Source: Poseidonocella sp. HB161398 (GTDB taxonomy: Bacteria; Pseudomonadota; Alphaproteobacteria; Rhodobacterales; Rhodobacteraceae). Taken from it: a stretch of DNA of 64,000 nt. Location of the stretch: the NCBI RefSeq assembly GCF_005870025.1, contig NZ_VATA01000030.1:16486-80485 (forward strand), given 5' to 3'. Numbering within the stretch: position 1 is the stretch's first letter; every line of letters starts with the position of its first letter. Positions 17,144 to 26,562 of the stretch are shown piece by piece. The position numbers were made by a program, and so were the translations under genes. Under the pieces are notes generated by a model. The model was not told the origin of the DNA, searched no databases, and saw nothing but the letters and a program-made list of their open reading frames with translations.

Positions 17144-19228
17144 ATGGCAAGGATAGGCGTGGATGTCGGCGGGACGAATACCGATCTCGTGCTGGAGACG
17201 GCGGCGGGGGTGTTCTACCACAAGGTGCCGACGACACTGAAGAACCAGTCGATCGGCGTGGTCGAGGGCGTGCAGCGGATCTGCGAGATGGCCGGCATCC
17301 CGGCCTCCGAGGTCGAGACCATCGTCCACGGCACCACGACCGCGACGAACATCACGATCGAGAATAACGGCTCGGATTGCGGGATGATCACCTCGGAGGG
17401 CTTCCGCGACATCCTGCATATCGGCCGCCACAAGCGGCCGCACAACTTCTCGCTGCATTTCGACGTGCCGTGGCAGTCCCGGCCGCTGGTCAAGCGGCGC
17501 AACCGCATCGCCGTGGCCGAGCGCATCGTGCCGCCCACGGGCGAGATCGCGACCCCGCTCGACGAGCAGGCGGTGCGCGCCGCCTGCGCGCTCTTCCGCA
17601 GGCGCGGCATCGACTCGGTGGTGATCGGCTTCATGTTCGCCTTCCTCAACGACGCGCACGAACGCCGCGCCCGCGAGATCGTCCAGGAGGAAATGCCCGG
17701 CGCCTATGTCACCCTCGCCTCCGAGGTGGCCAATGTGATGCGCGAATACGAACGCTTCTCCACCGCGGCGATGAACTCCTATGTCGGGCCGAAGACCGCC
17801 TTCTACCTGCGCGATCTCGAGGCCCGGCTGCGCGAGGCCGGGGTGCAGTCGCGGCTGCGCATCATCCAGTCGAATGGCGGGGTATCGACCGTCGGGGCCT
17901 GCGCCCGGCGGCCGGTGCGCATCCTGATGTCGGGCCCGGCCGGCGGGGTGATCGGCGGCGCCTCCGAGGGCGAGATGGCCGGGACCGGCAATATCATCAC
18001 CGTCGATATCGGCGGCACCTCCGCGGATATCAGCACCATCCCCGGCCACCAGATCAAGATGATGAACCCGCGCGACACCTTCGTGTCCGGCCATCCGGTG
18101 CTGACGCCGATGATCGACCTCGTGACCATCGGCGCGGGCGGCGGCTCGGTCGCCCATATCGACGCGGCGGGCGGGTTCCATGTCGGGCCGCGCTCCGCCG
18201 GGTCGGAGCCGGGGCCGGCCTGCTACGGGCGCGGCGGGACCGAGCCGACGGTGACCGACGCGCAGATCGTGCTGGGGCGGCTCGATCCGGACATGGCGCT
18301 TGGCGGCGATCTCGCGCTCGACGCGGGCCTCGCGCGCAGGGCGGTCGAGGAGAAGATCGCCCGGCCGCTCGGCCTGACCGTCACGGAGGCGGCGCTGGGG
18401 ATCATCCGGATCATCAATTCCAGCATGGCGCTGGCGATCCGGTCGAACTCGGTGGCGCGCGGGATCGACCCGCGGCAGTTCTCGATCATGCCCTTCGGCG
18501 GGGCGGGTCCGCTGCATGGCGTGGCGCTGGCCGAGGCGGTTTCCGCCCGCGATGTGCTGGTGCCGGTGGCGCCGGGGATCACCGCCGCGGTGGGGCTGCT
18601 GAAGACCGATCTGCAATACGAGCATACCGAGGCCGTCATCATCGAGCTGGCGGGGGCCGGCCCGGCGGCGCTGGCGCGGATCAACGGCGCGGCCGGGGCG
18701 CTGCGCGAGAAGGTCGCGCGGGAGCTCGACGGCGACGGCATCCCGCGCGAGGCGCAGCGCATCGAGATCCTGGCCGAATGCCGCTACCACGGCCAGGGCT
18801 TCGAGCTGCGCGCCGCCATGCCCGACGGGCCGGTGACGGCCGCCAATGTGGCCGCCATCGCCGAGAGCTTCCACGACCGGCACCACCAGGATTACGGCTA
18901 CAGCTACCGCGACGCGCCGGTCGAGCTGATCACCCTGCGCGCCATCGGCACCGCGGCGGCGCGGAGGATCGCGATCCCGGCCATCCCGGCCACCGACGGA
19001 TCCAGCCCCGACCGGGCGCTGCTCTTCGTGCGCCCGACGACCTTCGACGACGGGCGGACCCTGGAAACGCCGCGCTACGACCGGGCGAAGCTCCTTGCCG
19101 GCGACGTGGTGCCCGGCCCGGCGATCCTGGTGCAGCATGACGCAACGACACTCGTCCCGCCGGGCTACCTCGCCGAGACGCTCGCCCACGGCAACACCCG
19201 CATCCGGCGCGCCGGGCAGGACCAGTAA
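17144..19228 (+). CDS. hyuA: Hydantoinase/oxoprolinase subunit A (N-methylhydantoinase A-like)
   Basis: Predicted protein of 694 residues. MARIGVDVGGTNTDLVLE is the ATP-binding ASKHA-type start of HyuA. VHGTTTATNITIE, LMSGPAGGVIGG and ITVDIGGTSADIS are further hallmark motifs, and SVARGIDPRQFSIMPFGGAGPLHG is the conserved late block. With the B subunit it catalyses ATP-dependent opening of a hydantoin or 5-oxoproline ring. The gene follows the TRAP genes by 36 bases and precedes the B-subunit gene by 13 bases. The adjacent carbamoylsarcosine-amidase-like gene argues for N-methylhydantoin or a related hydantoin; acetone carboxylase and oxoprolinase are family alternatives. Confidence 0.9.
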   Translation: MARIGVDVGGTNTDLVLETAAGVFYHKVPTTLKNQSIGVVEGVQRICEMAGIPASEVETIVHGTTTATNITIENNGSDCGMITSEGFRDILHIGRHKRPHNFSLHFDVPWQSRPLVKRRNRIAVAERIVPPTGEIATPLDEQAVRAACALFRRRGIDSVVIGFMFAFLNDAHERRAREIVQEEMPGAYVTLASEVANVMREYERFSTAAMNSYVGPKTAFYLRDLEARLREAGVQSRLRIIQSNGGVSTVGACARRPVRILMSGPAGGVIGGASEGEMAGTGNIITVDIGGTSADISTIPGHQIKMMNPRDTFVSGHPVLTPMIDLVTIGAGGGSVAHIDAAGGFHVGPRSAGSEPGPACYGRGGTEPTVTDAQIVLGRLDPDMALGGDLALDAGLARRAVEEKIARPLGLTVTEAALGIIRIINSSMALAIRSNSVARGIDPRQFSIMPFGGAGPLHGVALAEAVSARDVLVPVAPGITAAVGLLKTDLQYEHTEAVIIELAGAGPAALARINGAAGALREKVARELDGDGIPREAQRIEILAECRYHGQGFELRAAMPDGPVTAANVAAIAESFHDRHHQDYGYSYRDAPVELITLRAIGTAAARRIAIPAIPATDGSSPDRALLFVRPTTFDDGRTLETPRYDRAKLLAGDVVPGPAILVQHDATTLVPPGYLAETLAHGNTRIRRAGQDQ

Positions 19229-19241
19229 CGGAGACCGCAAG

Positions 19242-21026
19242 ATGAATGCCATTACCGACACCGCCCCGGAGGTCGATCCGGTCACGCTCCAGGTGATCCG
19301 GGGCTCTTTCGAGACGATCGCCGAGGAGATGGGCCATGTGCTCTACCGCATGTCCTTCTCCTCGATCATCCGCGAAAGCCAGGATCTGGGCGCCGGGCTG
19401 TTCGACGCGCAGTTCAACACGCTGTGCGAAAGCGAATCCACGCCGATGCATATCGGCTCGATCCCCGGCTACCTGCGCGGCATCGCCGAGACGCTGGAGG
19501 ACGGCGAGTGGTACGAGGGCGATGTCGTCGTCCACAACCACCCCTATCACGGCGCCTCGCACACCCCCGACCTGGCCATCGTCGTGCCGGTCTTCCACGA
19601 GGGGCGGCTGGTGGGCTTCGCGGGCAACACGGCGCACCATGTCGATATCGGCGCGGCCACCCCGGGGCTGATCATCGACGTGCCCGATGTCTATGCCGAG
19701 GGCATGCTGCTGGCGGGGGTGAAGCTTTACCGCAAGGGCCGGCCGAACACCGCCATGTGGACCTTCATCCGCCGCAACAGCCGCGCGGGGGCCCAGCTGG
19801 TCAGCGATCTCGAGGCGCAGGTGGCCTCGGCCCGGCTGGGCGCGAAGCGCTTCGCGGAGCTGATCGGGACCTATGGCGAAGACGTGGTCTTCGGCGCCGC
19901 CCGCCAGCTCATGGACTATTCCGAGCGCATGACCCGGCAGCGCATCGCGGAGATCCCCGATGGCGAATACGCCGCCGAGGGCTGGCTGGACGATGACGGG
20001 CGCAACCGCGGCAGGCAGCTGAAGGTCAAGGTGACGGTGCGCGTCGCGGGCGACGAGGTCGAGGTCGATCTCGCCGGCTCTGCCGAGCAGACCCCCACCG
20101 CCTATAACGTGCCCTTCGAGGGCTCGACCAAGGTCGCCGCCTATGCCGCCTTCCGCAAGCTGCTGCTCGATGCGGCGACCTCGGAGGCGCGGGTGCCGTC
20201 GAACGAGGGCTCGTTCCGCCCGATCAGGGTCTCGGCGCCGCTGGGCTCGATCTTCAACCCGCGCAGCCCCGCCTCGGCCGAGGCGCGCTTCACCCAGTGC
20301 AACCGGATGATCGACCTGATCATCCGCGCGCTGGCGCCGGTGCTGCCGGAAACCGTGATCGCGGGCAGCTCCGCCTCGATCAGCTTCGCGGCCTATTCCG
20401 GGCTGCGGCCCTCGGGCGCGTACTGGGTGTTCCTGGAGGTCAACGAGGGCGCCTATGGCGGGCGGCCGCGCTCGGACGGGCCGGACAGCATCGACAACCT
20501 GATGGCCAATACCCGCAACAACCCGCTCGAGGATCTGGCGATGCACATCCCGATGATCTGCGACCGCTACGAGCTGCGCGACGACATGCCCCCGGGCGCG
20601 GGACGGTACCGCGGCGGCATCGGCGTGGTGAAATCGCAGCGCGTACTGACGGATGCCTTCATCACCCATGAGAGCGAACGCCATACCGAGGCGCCCTGGG
20701 GCATCTTCGGCGGCCATGAGGGCGCGGTCGGCAAGTGCCTGGTCTACAATGCCGCCCGTCCGGAGGAGGTGACGGAAATGCCGTCGAAATTCTCCGGTCT
20801 CGAGGTGAAGGCGGGCGACGTGATGGCCTATTACAGCCCCAATGGCGGCGGCTACGGCGATCCGCTCGAGCGGCCCGAGATGACGGTGCTCGAGGATGTG
20901 CTGGACGGGTTCTGCACCGTCGGGCATGCCCGCGCGGCCTATGGCGTGGTGGTGGACCTCGACACGGAAACCGTGGACATGGGCGCCACCAATGCGCTGC
21001 GCGACCGGATGCGGGACGCGCGCTGA
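19242..21026 (+). CDS. hyuB: Hydantoinase/oxoprolinase subunit B (N-methylhydantoinase B-like)
   Basis: Predicted protein of 594 residues. PVTLQVIRGSFETIAEEMGHVLYRMSFSSIIRESQD is the standard HyuB opening. HNHPYHGASHTPDLAIVVPVF, GFAGNTAHHVDIGA and the late PPGAGRYRGGIGVVKSQRVLTD are family motifs. It forms the hetero-oligomer with the A subunit. The ATG at 19242 (after GGAGA) is chosen; the frame upstream to 19095 overlaps the A-subunit gene and is not HyuB-like. It ends just before a strong hairpin. Confidence 0.91.
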   Translation: MNAITDTAPEVDPVTLQVIRGSFETIAEEMGHVLYRMSFSSIIRESQDLGAGLFDAQFNTLCESESTPMHIGSIPGYLRGIAETLEDGEWYEGDVVVHNHPYHGASHTPDLAIVVPVFHEGRLVGFAGNTAHHVDIGAATPGLIIDVPDVYAEGMLLAGVKLYRKGRPNTAMWTFIRRNSRAGAQLVSDLEAQVASARLGAKRFAELIGTYGEDVVFGAARQLMDYSERMTRQRIAEIPDGEYAAEGWLDDDGRNRGRQLKVKVTVRVAGDEVEVDLAGSAEQTPTAYNVPFEGSTKVAAYAAFRKLLLDAATSEARVPSNEGSFRPIRVSAPLGSIFNPRSPASAEARFTQCNRMIDLIIRALAPVLPETVIAGSSASISFAAYSGLRPSGAYWVFLEVNEGAYGGRPRSDGPDSIDNLMANTRNNPLEDLAMHIPMICDRYELRDDMPPGAGRYRGGIGVVKSQRVLTDAFITHESERHTEAPWGIFGGHEGAVGKCLVYNAARPEEVTEMPSKFSGLEVKAGDVMAYYSPNGGGYGDPLERPEMTVLEDVLDGFCTVGHARAAYGVVVDLDTETVDMGATNALRDRMRDAR

Positions 21027-21034
21027 CCCCGCCG

Positions 21035-21059
21035 GGGGCGGAGCCTGCTCCGCCCCTTT
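21035..21059 (+). terminator. Intrinsic-type terminator between hyuB and permease gene
   Basis: A 9-base GC stem (21035-21043 with 21048-21056) with a 4-base loop is followed by TTT. It is among the best terminator-like structures in the window. It could end most transcripts after hyuB, with read-through into the permease gene 31 bases downstream. Confidence 0.7.
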
Positions 21060-21090
21060 GCCCCAACTTGAACCGACAGGGACGTCCGAC

Positions 21091-22596
21091 ATGACGGCGA
21101 CAGACCAGACCGCCAGCGCCAGCAGGGAAACCGGCGCGCTGATCGAGGAATCCATCCTGCCCACGCTCAACGGCCAGCGGCCGATCGGCTGGCTGGGCTA
21201 TGCCTGGATCTGGGTGGGCATCGCGGTGATCATCGCGACCTATTCGCTGGGGGCCTCGGGCATCGCCGGCGGCGTGCCGCTGGCCACGGTGGCCGCGGTG
21301 ATCGCGCTGGCCAATCTCGCCATCGGGCTCGTCATGGTGGCGACCGCCGATATCGGCACCGAGCACGGCCTGTCCTTCGCCGTCTACCTGCGCGCGCCCT
21401 TCGGCGTGCACGGCACCCATGTCCCGGCCGTGTCCCGCGGGATCGTGGCGGCAGCGTGGTTCGGCATCCAGACCTATCTGGGCGCGCTGGCGCTGAACGG
21501 CATCGGCGAATACTTCCTGGGCTTCGAGAACTGGGTGGTCTGGTACGTGGTCTTCGGCCTGCTGCAGATCGCCAACACCGCGATGGGCATCAAGTCGGTG
21601 GAACGGCTCGCCGCCCTTGCCGCCCCGGCGATCATCGCCATCTCGGTCTGGATGTACCTCACGCTGGAGGACGTGGCGGCGACGCAGGGGATCAATATCT
21701 GGACCTACAAGGCGCCGGGCGAGATGTCTCTGATGGTGCTCTTCATCGCCAATATGAGCTTCTGGTCGACCATGGCGGTGGACATCCCCAACCTGACCCG
21801 CTTCGTGAAGACGCCCTCGGGCGCCAAGGGGTTCTTCCGGCGCAACCGCAATGTCTTCCTGGCGCAGCTGGTGGCGCTGCCCGCGACGCAGGCGCTGATC
21901 GCCGGGCTCGGGGCGGTGTCCTTCATCGCCACCGGCAACTGGAACCCGGTCGAGGTGATCCAGGGCGAGGGCCAGGGCCTGTCGCTGGTGCTGCTGCTGG
22001 CGCTGGTCGTGCTGGCGCAGTGGTCGACCAACAATTCGGCCAACCTCATACCCTCGGCGCTGACCTTCGTCAATCTCGCGCCGCGGGTGATCACCTACCG
22101 CAGGGCGGTGGCGCTGGCCGGGGTGGCGGGCACGCTGTGCTTCCCCTGGCGGATCCTCGACAACCTCTTCGTTTTCCTGGGCTATTACGGCGCCTTCCTG
22201 TCGGCGCTCGGCGGCATCATGGTGGCCGATTACTACCTGCTGCGGCGCCGCCGCCTGAACGTGCCGGCGCTTTTCGATCCGGCGGGCCAGTACCGCTATT
22301 CGGGCGGCGTCAACTGGGCCGGGATCGGCGCCTGGGCCCTCGGCGGCGGTGTCGCCGCCTGGCAGTCGCAATACGCCTTCCTCATCGGCTTCCCGGCGGG
22401 GCTGGTGCTCTATCTGGCGCTGATGAAGCTCGCGGTCCTCAAGGCGCATCCCCAGGCCGAGATCGACAGCGGCTATTCGGACGCCTACCTCGCCACCTCC
22501 GCAGGGGTCAGCTGGGCCTATTCCGGCGAGGGCCGCTTTGCCCGGCTGACGCCCGAGCAGGCCCATGGCGAGGCCATCCGCCGCGAGGATCTCTAG
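21091..22596 (+). CDS. NCS1-family nucleobase/hydantoin permease
   Basis: Predicted inner-membrane protein of 501 residues with about 12 hydrophobic segments. The NCS1 pattern is clear: LNGQRPIGWLGYAWIWVGIAV, ADIGTEHGLSFAVYLRAPFGVHGTHVPAVSRGIVAAAWFGIQTYLG (helix 3 with the conserved Q-T), WSTMAVDIPNLTRFVK and YYGAFLSALGGIMVADYYLLRR. The family moves cytosine, allantoin, hydantoins or creatinine with Na+ or H+. The ATG at 21091 starts the first NCS1-like sequence. Next to hyuAB and the carbamoylsarcosine-amidase-like gene, a hydantoin or creatinine ligand is the best inference. Confidence 0.92.
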   Translation: MTATDQTASASRETGALIEESILPTLNGQRPIGWLGYAWIWVGIAVIIATYSLGASGIAGGVPLATVAAVIALANLAIGLVMVATADIGTEHGLSFAVYLRAPFGVHGTHVPAVSRGIVAAAWFGIQTYLGALALNGIGEYFLGFENWVVWYVVFGLLQIANTAMGIKSVERLAALAAPAIIAISVWMYLTLEDVAATQGINIWTYKAPGEMSLMVLFIANMSFWSTMAVDIPNLTRFVKTPSGAKGFFRRNRNVFLAQLVALPATQALIAGLGAVSFIATGNWNPVEVIQGEGQGLSLVLLLALVVLAQWSTNNSANLIPSALTFVNLAPRVITYRRAVALAGVAGTLCFPWRILDNLFVFLGYYGAFLSALGGIMVADYYLLRRRRLNVPALFDPAGQYRYSGGVNWAGIGAWALGGGVAAWQSQYAFLIGFPAGLVLYLALMKLAVLKAHPQAEIDSGYSDAYLATSAGVSWAYSGEGRFARLTPEQAHGEAIRREDL

Positions 22597-23048
22597 CCGG
22601 CGGGTCGGGCCAGCGGCCCGTGCATCCCGCGGCCAGGGGCAACCGAGGCACCGGGTCCGCGCGGCAGCAGCGTGGCCGCCATGCGGTCCCGTCCGGGAGA
22701 TCCCGGGACCGCGCCCAGCGGGGCGGCTCCCCTGCCCGCGGCCTCTGGACGGGGCCGGCCGGTCCGACCTCCGGCGGTGCCGCAAGGGCGCGGCGGCGGG
22801 GCGCATACCCGCCTGCTCTTCCGCGGCTCCCGAACCGGTTCCGCCTCGCGGCCCAAGGGCGGTGTCCTCTGCCGTCCCCGGCAGGGACGGGCTCCGCCGA
22901 TGGCCGGACTGCCCCGTTTCCGAAATGCATCACATTTCCGGAATACAACCAAAGGAGTATTTACGCAGGGTCAGGAGTGTAGTCTATTCCGGGCTGGAAG
23001 CCGGGTGCCGCTCTCCCAGAAGGCTCCCAATTCGGCTTCTACAGGGCC

Positions 23049-23077
23049 GTGCCGCCACGAATTGAGCGTGGCGGCAC
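23049..23077. terminator. Perfect 11-base hairpin
   Basis: GTGCCGCCACG at 23049-23059 pairs exactly with 23067-23077 across a 7-base AT-rich loop, and ATTTC follows. It looks like a rho-independent terminator or a conserved small-RNA hairpin. It is 450 bases past the permease stop, with no evident gene directly upstream. Confidence 0.5.
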
Positions 23078-23300
23078 ATTTCACGCAGACCCGCGCGGCC
23101 AGGCCCGGCGCCGCTTCCGCAAGACGGGCAGGACCCTTTGCAGGGCGGCCTAACGGACCGGACCTTTCGCCGGGATCCCTTACGACATCAGCGGTTCCGA
23201 CGTCACCCGTTTCGGCATCTGCCCTCCGCGCGCCGAACCTCCGCCCGGACAAGAGGCAGAGCCTGCCGCCCCCATCGGCGATCCCGGCGCTCTCGCCAGA

Positions 23301-23700
23301 GCCCGGGACCGGCAGCGGAGGGCGGGACGGCTGATGCGTCCCCGGAGATCCCGCGCCGCGCCAGGGACCGGGTGCCGGAGGGGGCGACGCCCCTCGCGGA
23401 TGATCGCGCCAGCCGGGACCAGCAGAGAGCTGGCCGACTGCTGCGGTCCCGGAGGCGCTCCACGGAGCCGGGGACCGGGTGCCGGACGCCCCTCGCACAT
23501 GATCGCACGGCGCCGCGGACTGGCAGCAGAGCGCTGGCCTGCTGGTACGCTCCCGGAGCTCCCGCGCTGCGCTAGGAACCGGGGGCCGGACGCCCCTCGC
23601 ACATGATCGCGCCGCGCCGGGACAGGCAGAGGGCTGGCCTGCTGGTGCGGTCCCGGAGATACCCGGGGAGCCGGGGATCGAGGGTCTCGGGCAGGATGAC
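23301..23700. repeat. Tandem repeat array, about 102-base period, four degenerate copies
   Basis: Units begin near 23301, 23412, 23512 and 23614. Each carries a gggac(c/a)ggcag-like opening, a central tcccggag box, and (in the first three) the block gacgcccctcgc..atgatcgc. That block starts at 23386, 23485 and 23589, so the spacing is 99 and 104 bases, and it is identical over 22 bases in the last two copies. The copies differ by scattered changes and small indels. No frame stays protein-like through all units, so this is a non-coding minisatellite-type array, not a CRISPR (no constant short repeat with variable spacers). Confidence 0.75.
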
Positions 23701-23870
23701 CATTGCGGAAGAGCGCGCCGTGCTGCCTGCCAGTCGCGGCCCTGCAGAATGGCCCGCATCCTGGACAGTTGCCCCGGCCATGGCGGCGTGCCCCCCGGCT
23801 TCGACTGGGATGAGGAACACGTGAGCAGCGCAAGCGCGGGAAAAGAAGCGCGCAGGGCCGCCTGCGCGCC

Positions 23871-26252
23871 CTAGACCGGGCCGGGCGCTGCCTTCCGGCG
23901 CTCGATCTCCGGCGGCCGGTGCGCCATGACCTCGGGCACGGGACCGGTGAAAAGCTCCGCCTCCACGAGGCAGGTCATCGCCGCCGGGCCCTGGGCGATC
24001 TCCGAGGTCGGCAGGTCCGAGGTCAGCACATTGGGATTCCCATGGCGGCAGAGCGCGGGGTCTCCGTCCAGATCGGGGTCGTGCCAGGCGCCGGTCGGCA
24101 GGCTGATCACCCCCCGCCGGATGTCGCGGCTCAGCCGGGCGACGCTCAGGCAGGCGCCGCGGTGGTTGAAGACCCGCACCATGTCGCCCTCGGATATCCC
24201 CCGCTCTGCGGCGTCCCCGGGGTTGAGGCGGCAGGGCTCCCGGCCGCGGCGCTTGCCCGCCAGGCTGGTCGCGCCGTGATCGAGCTGGCTGTGCAGCCGT
24301 CCCTCCGGCTGGTGCGAGATCAGGTGGAGCGGCAGGGCCGCCGACAGCGCGCTGCCAAGCCATTCCCGCGGTGCCCGCCAGACCGGATGGCCGGGCAGAT
24401 CCCCTGCCCCGAACGCGGCGACGGCGGCGCTGAAGATCTCGATTCTGCCCGACGGGGTCGGCAGCGGCGCGCCCGCCGGATCGGCCCGGAACGCGGCCAG
24501 CATCGTCTGCGGCCGCTCAGGCGGCGGCAGGTCGAGATGCCCCTTGGCGCAAAACGCCGCGAAATCCGGCCAGTCCGCCCCGCCGGGCACCGCCTCGCGG
24601 GACGCCTCGTAGAGCCGCCGGAGCCAGCCCGCCTCGTCCAGCCCTTCGGTGAAGCGCTCGGCGAAGCCGGTGCCGTTGCCGTCCCCGGGCCGCAGCCGGG
24701 CGGCCAGCCCCGCGAAGATGTCGTGGTCGTTGCGCGTCTGCCCATGGGGCGCCGCGACCTGCGAGGAGAACATGACCCGGCTTTCGTTGAAGGTGCCGAC
24801 GATGTCGCTGCGCTCGGCCGGGAGCGTCGAGGGCAGGACGATGTCGGCATGCCGCGCCATCGGCGTCCAGAAGGGCTCGTGCACGATCACCGTTCCGGCG
24901 CGCTGCCAGGCCCGCCGCAGCCGGTTGAGATCCTGGTGGTGGTGGAAGACATTGCCGCCGGCCCAGTAGATCAGCCGGACCTCCGGATAGTGCCGCGTCT
25001 GCCCGTCATAGCGGTAGGCGGCGCCGGGCGAGAGCAGCATGTCCGAGATCCGGGCCACCGGGATGAAGCTGCCGCAGGGATCCCCGCCCATCGGCAGGGC
25101 CGCCAGCGGCAGCGGCGAGAAGGCGTTGCCGACGCCGTTGACCGCGCCGAGCCCCAGCGCGAAGCCTTCGCCCGGCCGCCCGATCCCGCCGAGCATCGCC
25201 GCCAGCACCACGAGCATCCAGTAGATCTGCTCGCCATTCTGCTGCCGGGTGAGCGACCAGCTGGCATTCAGGATCGCGGGCCCCTGCGCCAGGCGCCGGG
25301 CCAGATCGGCAATCGCGGCGGCCGGCAGGCCGGTGATCTCCGCGGCCCAGGCGGCGTCCTTGGGCTGGCCGTCGGCCGCACCCTCCAGATAGGGCAGGAA
25401 CTCCGCGAAGCCGGTGCAGTGGCTCTCCAGGAAGGCGCGGTCATGGTGCCCCTCGCGCAGCAGCTCATGCGCCAGCCCCAGCATCAGCGCGACATCCGTC
25501 CCGGGCCGGACCGGCAGCCAGTCTGCCCCGAGTTCCGGATCGGCATCCGAGCGGATCGGCGAGACATTGACGAAGCGCGCCCCGGCGCGGCGCGCGCGCA
25601 TCATCGCCGCGTGCTGGACATGGCGGCCGACGCCGCCGGCATTGACCTGCCCGTTGCGCCGCGCCAGCCCGCCGAAGGCGACGACCAGCGACCCGGCCTC
25701 TGCCACTGCCTCCCAGGACGTGTGCTCCGCCAGCAGCGGCATGAACGGCCCGACCACATGCGGCAGGATCACCTCGGCGGAGGAGCAGCTATAGGTGTTC
25801 ACCGAAACCGTGCTGCCGCCGAACATGTTCATGAAGCGGCGCAGCTGGCTCTTGGCATGGTGGAAGCGCCCGGCCGAGGCCCAGCCGTAGGAGCCCGAAT
25901 AGATCGCCGCATTGCCATGCTCGCTGCGCACCCGCTCCAGCTCCGCCGCGGCAAGGTCGAGCGCCTCGTCCCAGCCTGTCTCGACGAAGCTGTCCGCGCC
26001 GCGCCGCGCGGTGTCGCTGCGATGCCCCTGCTCGAGGAAGCCCCTGCGGATCATCGGACCGCGGATGCGGCAGGGACCGGACAGCGTGCCGGCGATGCTC
26101 TGCCCGATCGGCGAGGGCTCGGGATCGTCCTCCATGCCGCGCAGGGAGACGAGCCTGCCCCCCTCCCGTTCGGCGCGGTAGGCGCCCCAGTGCATCGCGA
26201 CGAGCGGGTCCTGCTCCGGCATTCCGGCCGGGGCCTCTGCGGGTCTTCCCAT
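23871..26252 (-). CDS. Molybdopterin-dependent S/N-oxide reductase (BisC/TorZ/DMSO reductase family)
   Basis: Predicted enzyme of 793 residues. CRIRGPMIRRGFLE and SGSYGWASAGRFHHAKSQLRRFMNMFGG are typical of biotin sulfoxide/TMAO reductases, and VNTYSCSSAEVILPHVVG holds the Ser position that ligates molybdenum in this family. PSGRIEIFS and the C-terminal HLISHQPEGRLHSQLDHG belong to the molybdopterin-guanine-dinucleotide-binding domain IV. No N-terminal Fe-S Cys motif and no export signal is present, so a cytoplasmic BisC-type enzyme is likely. The ATG at 26252 is chosen for its GGAGGA site; a start at 26297 would add 15 residues. It stands alone between two long spacers. The natural substrate (biotin or methionine sulfoxide, or TMAO) cannot be fixed from sequence. 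Confidence 0.9.
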   Translation of the reverse strand: MGRPAEAPAGMPEQDPLVAMHWGAYRAEREGGRLVSLRGMEDDPEPSPIGQSIAGTLSGPCRIRGPMIRRGFLEQGHRSDTARRGADSFVETGWDEALDLAAAELERVRSEHGNAAIYSGSYGWASAGRFHHAKSQLRRFMNMFGGSTVSVNTYSCSSAEVILPHVVGPFMPLLAEHTSWEAVAEAGSLVVAFGGLARRNGQVNAGGVGRHVQHAAMMRARRAGARFVNVSPIRSDADPELGADWLPVRPGTDVALMLGLAHELLREGHHDRAFLESHCTGFAEFLPYLEGAADGQPKDAAWAAEITGLPAAAIADLARRLAQGPAILNASWSLTRQQNGEQIYWMLVVLAAMLGGIGRPGEGFALGLGAVNGVGNAFSPLPLAALPMGGDPCGSFIPVARISDMLLSPGAAYRYDGQTRHYPEVRLIYWAGGNVFHHHQDLNRLRRAWQRAGTVIVHEPFWTPMARHADIVLPSTLPAERSDIVGTFNESRVMFSSQVAAPHGQTRNDHDIFAGLAARLRPGDGNGTGFAERFTEGLDEAGWLRRLYEASREAVPGGADWPDFAAFCAKGHLDLPPPERPQTMLAAFRADPAGAPLPTPSGRIEIFSAAVAAFGAGDLPGHPVWRAPREWLGSALSAALPLHLISHQPEGRLHSQLDHGATSLAGKRRGREPCRLNPGDAAERGISEGDMVRVFNHRGACLSVARLSRDIRRGVISLPTGAWHDPDLDGDPALCRHGNPNVLTSDLPTSEIAQGPAAMTCLVEAELFTGPVPEVMAHRPPEIERRKAAPGPV

Positions 26253-26537
26253 GGGGCTGTCCTCCGCTGCCTGACAAGGTAACGTAACGTCAGTCATCAT
26301 CCGCACCCTAGCACGGAACCGCCGCAGAGTCGCCGTCTGGCTGGCTGCGCCGGAGCTGCCATCCGGCAAGCGTCTTCCGGTCCTCCGGGACGGCCCGCTC
26401 TGCGCGCCCCCCGGTAGCGGCGCGGAACAGCCTTGCGCGAGAGCTTCGTCGTCGCCCGCCGTGCCTCGCAGCTTGCGGCCTTTCCGCTTCGGCCGTGAAG
26501 GGGCTTGCGGCCTCCGGAGGCCCCTGCTGCCCCTATC

Positions 26538-26562
26538 GGTGCGAGGTGCGAGGTGCGAGGTG
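26538..26562. repeat. Three tandem copies of the 7-mer ggtgcga
   Basis: Three exact copies at 26538-26558 are followed by a partial fourth. It lies in non-coding spacer and has no evident function; slippage is the simplest origin. Confidence 0.7.

Larger units (their letters stand above)
22597..23870. other. Long spacer with repeats and a perfect hairpin
   Basis: No intact gene is visible in these 1274 bases. It contains an AT-richer island at 22925-23000 with two near-copies of tttccg(g)aat(a), a perfect hairpin at 23049-23077, and a block of tandem repeats of about 102 bases at 23301-23700. Open frames here are Arg- and Pro-rich and only reflect base composition. Confidence 0.6.

Noticed and set aside
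15680..19285. 1201-codon open frame on the minus strand
   Set aside because: It runs antisense through the DctQ, DctM and HyuA-type genes; composition (long His/Arg/Asp runs) and lack of domains mark it as a shadow.
23301..23700. Possible CRISPR array
   Set aside because: The units are about 100 bases long and alike throughout, with no short constant repeat alternating with unique spacers, and no cas genes lie nearby.
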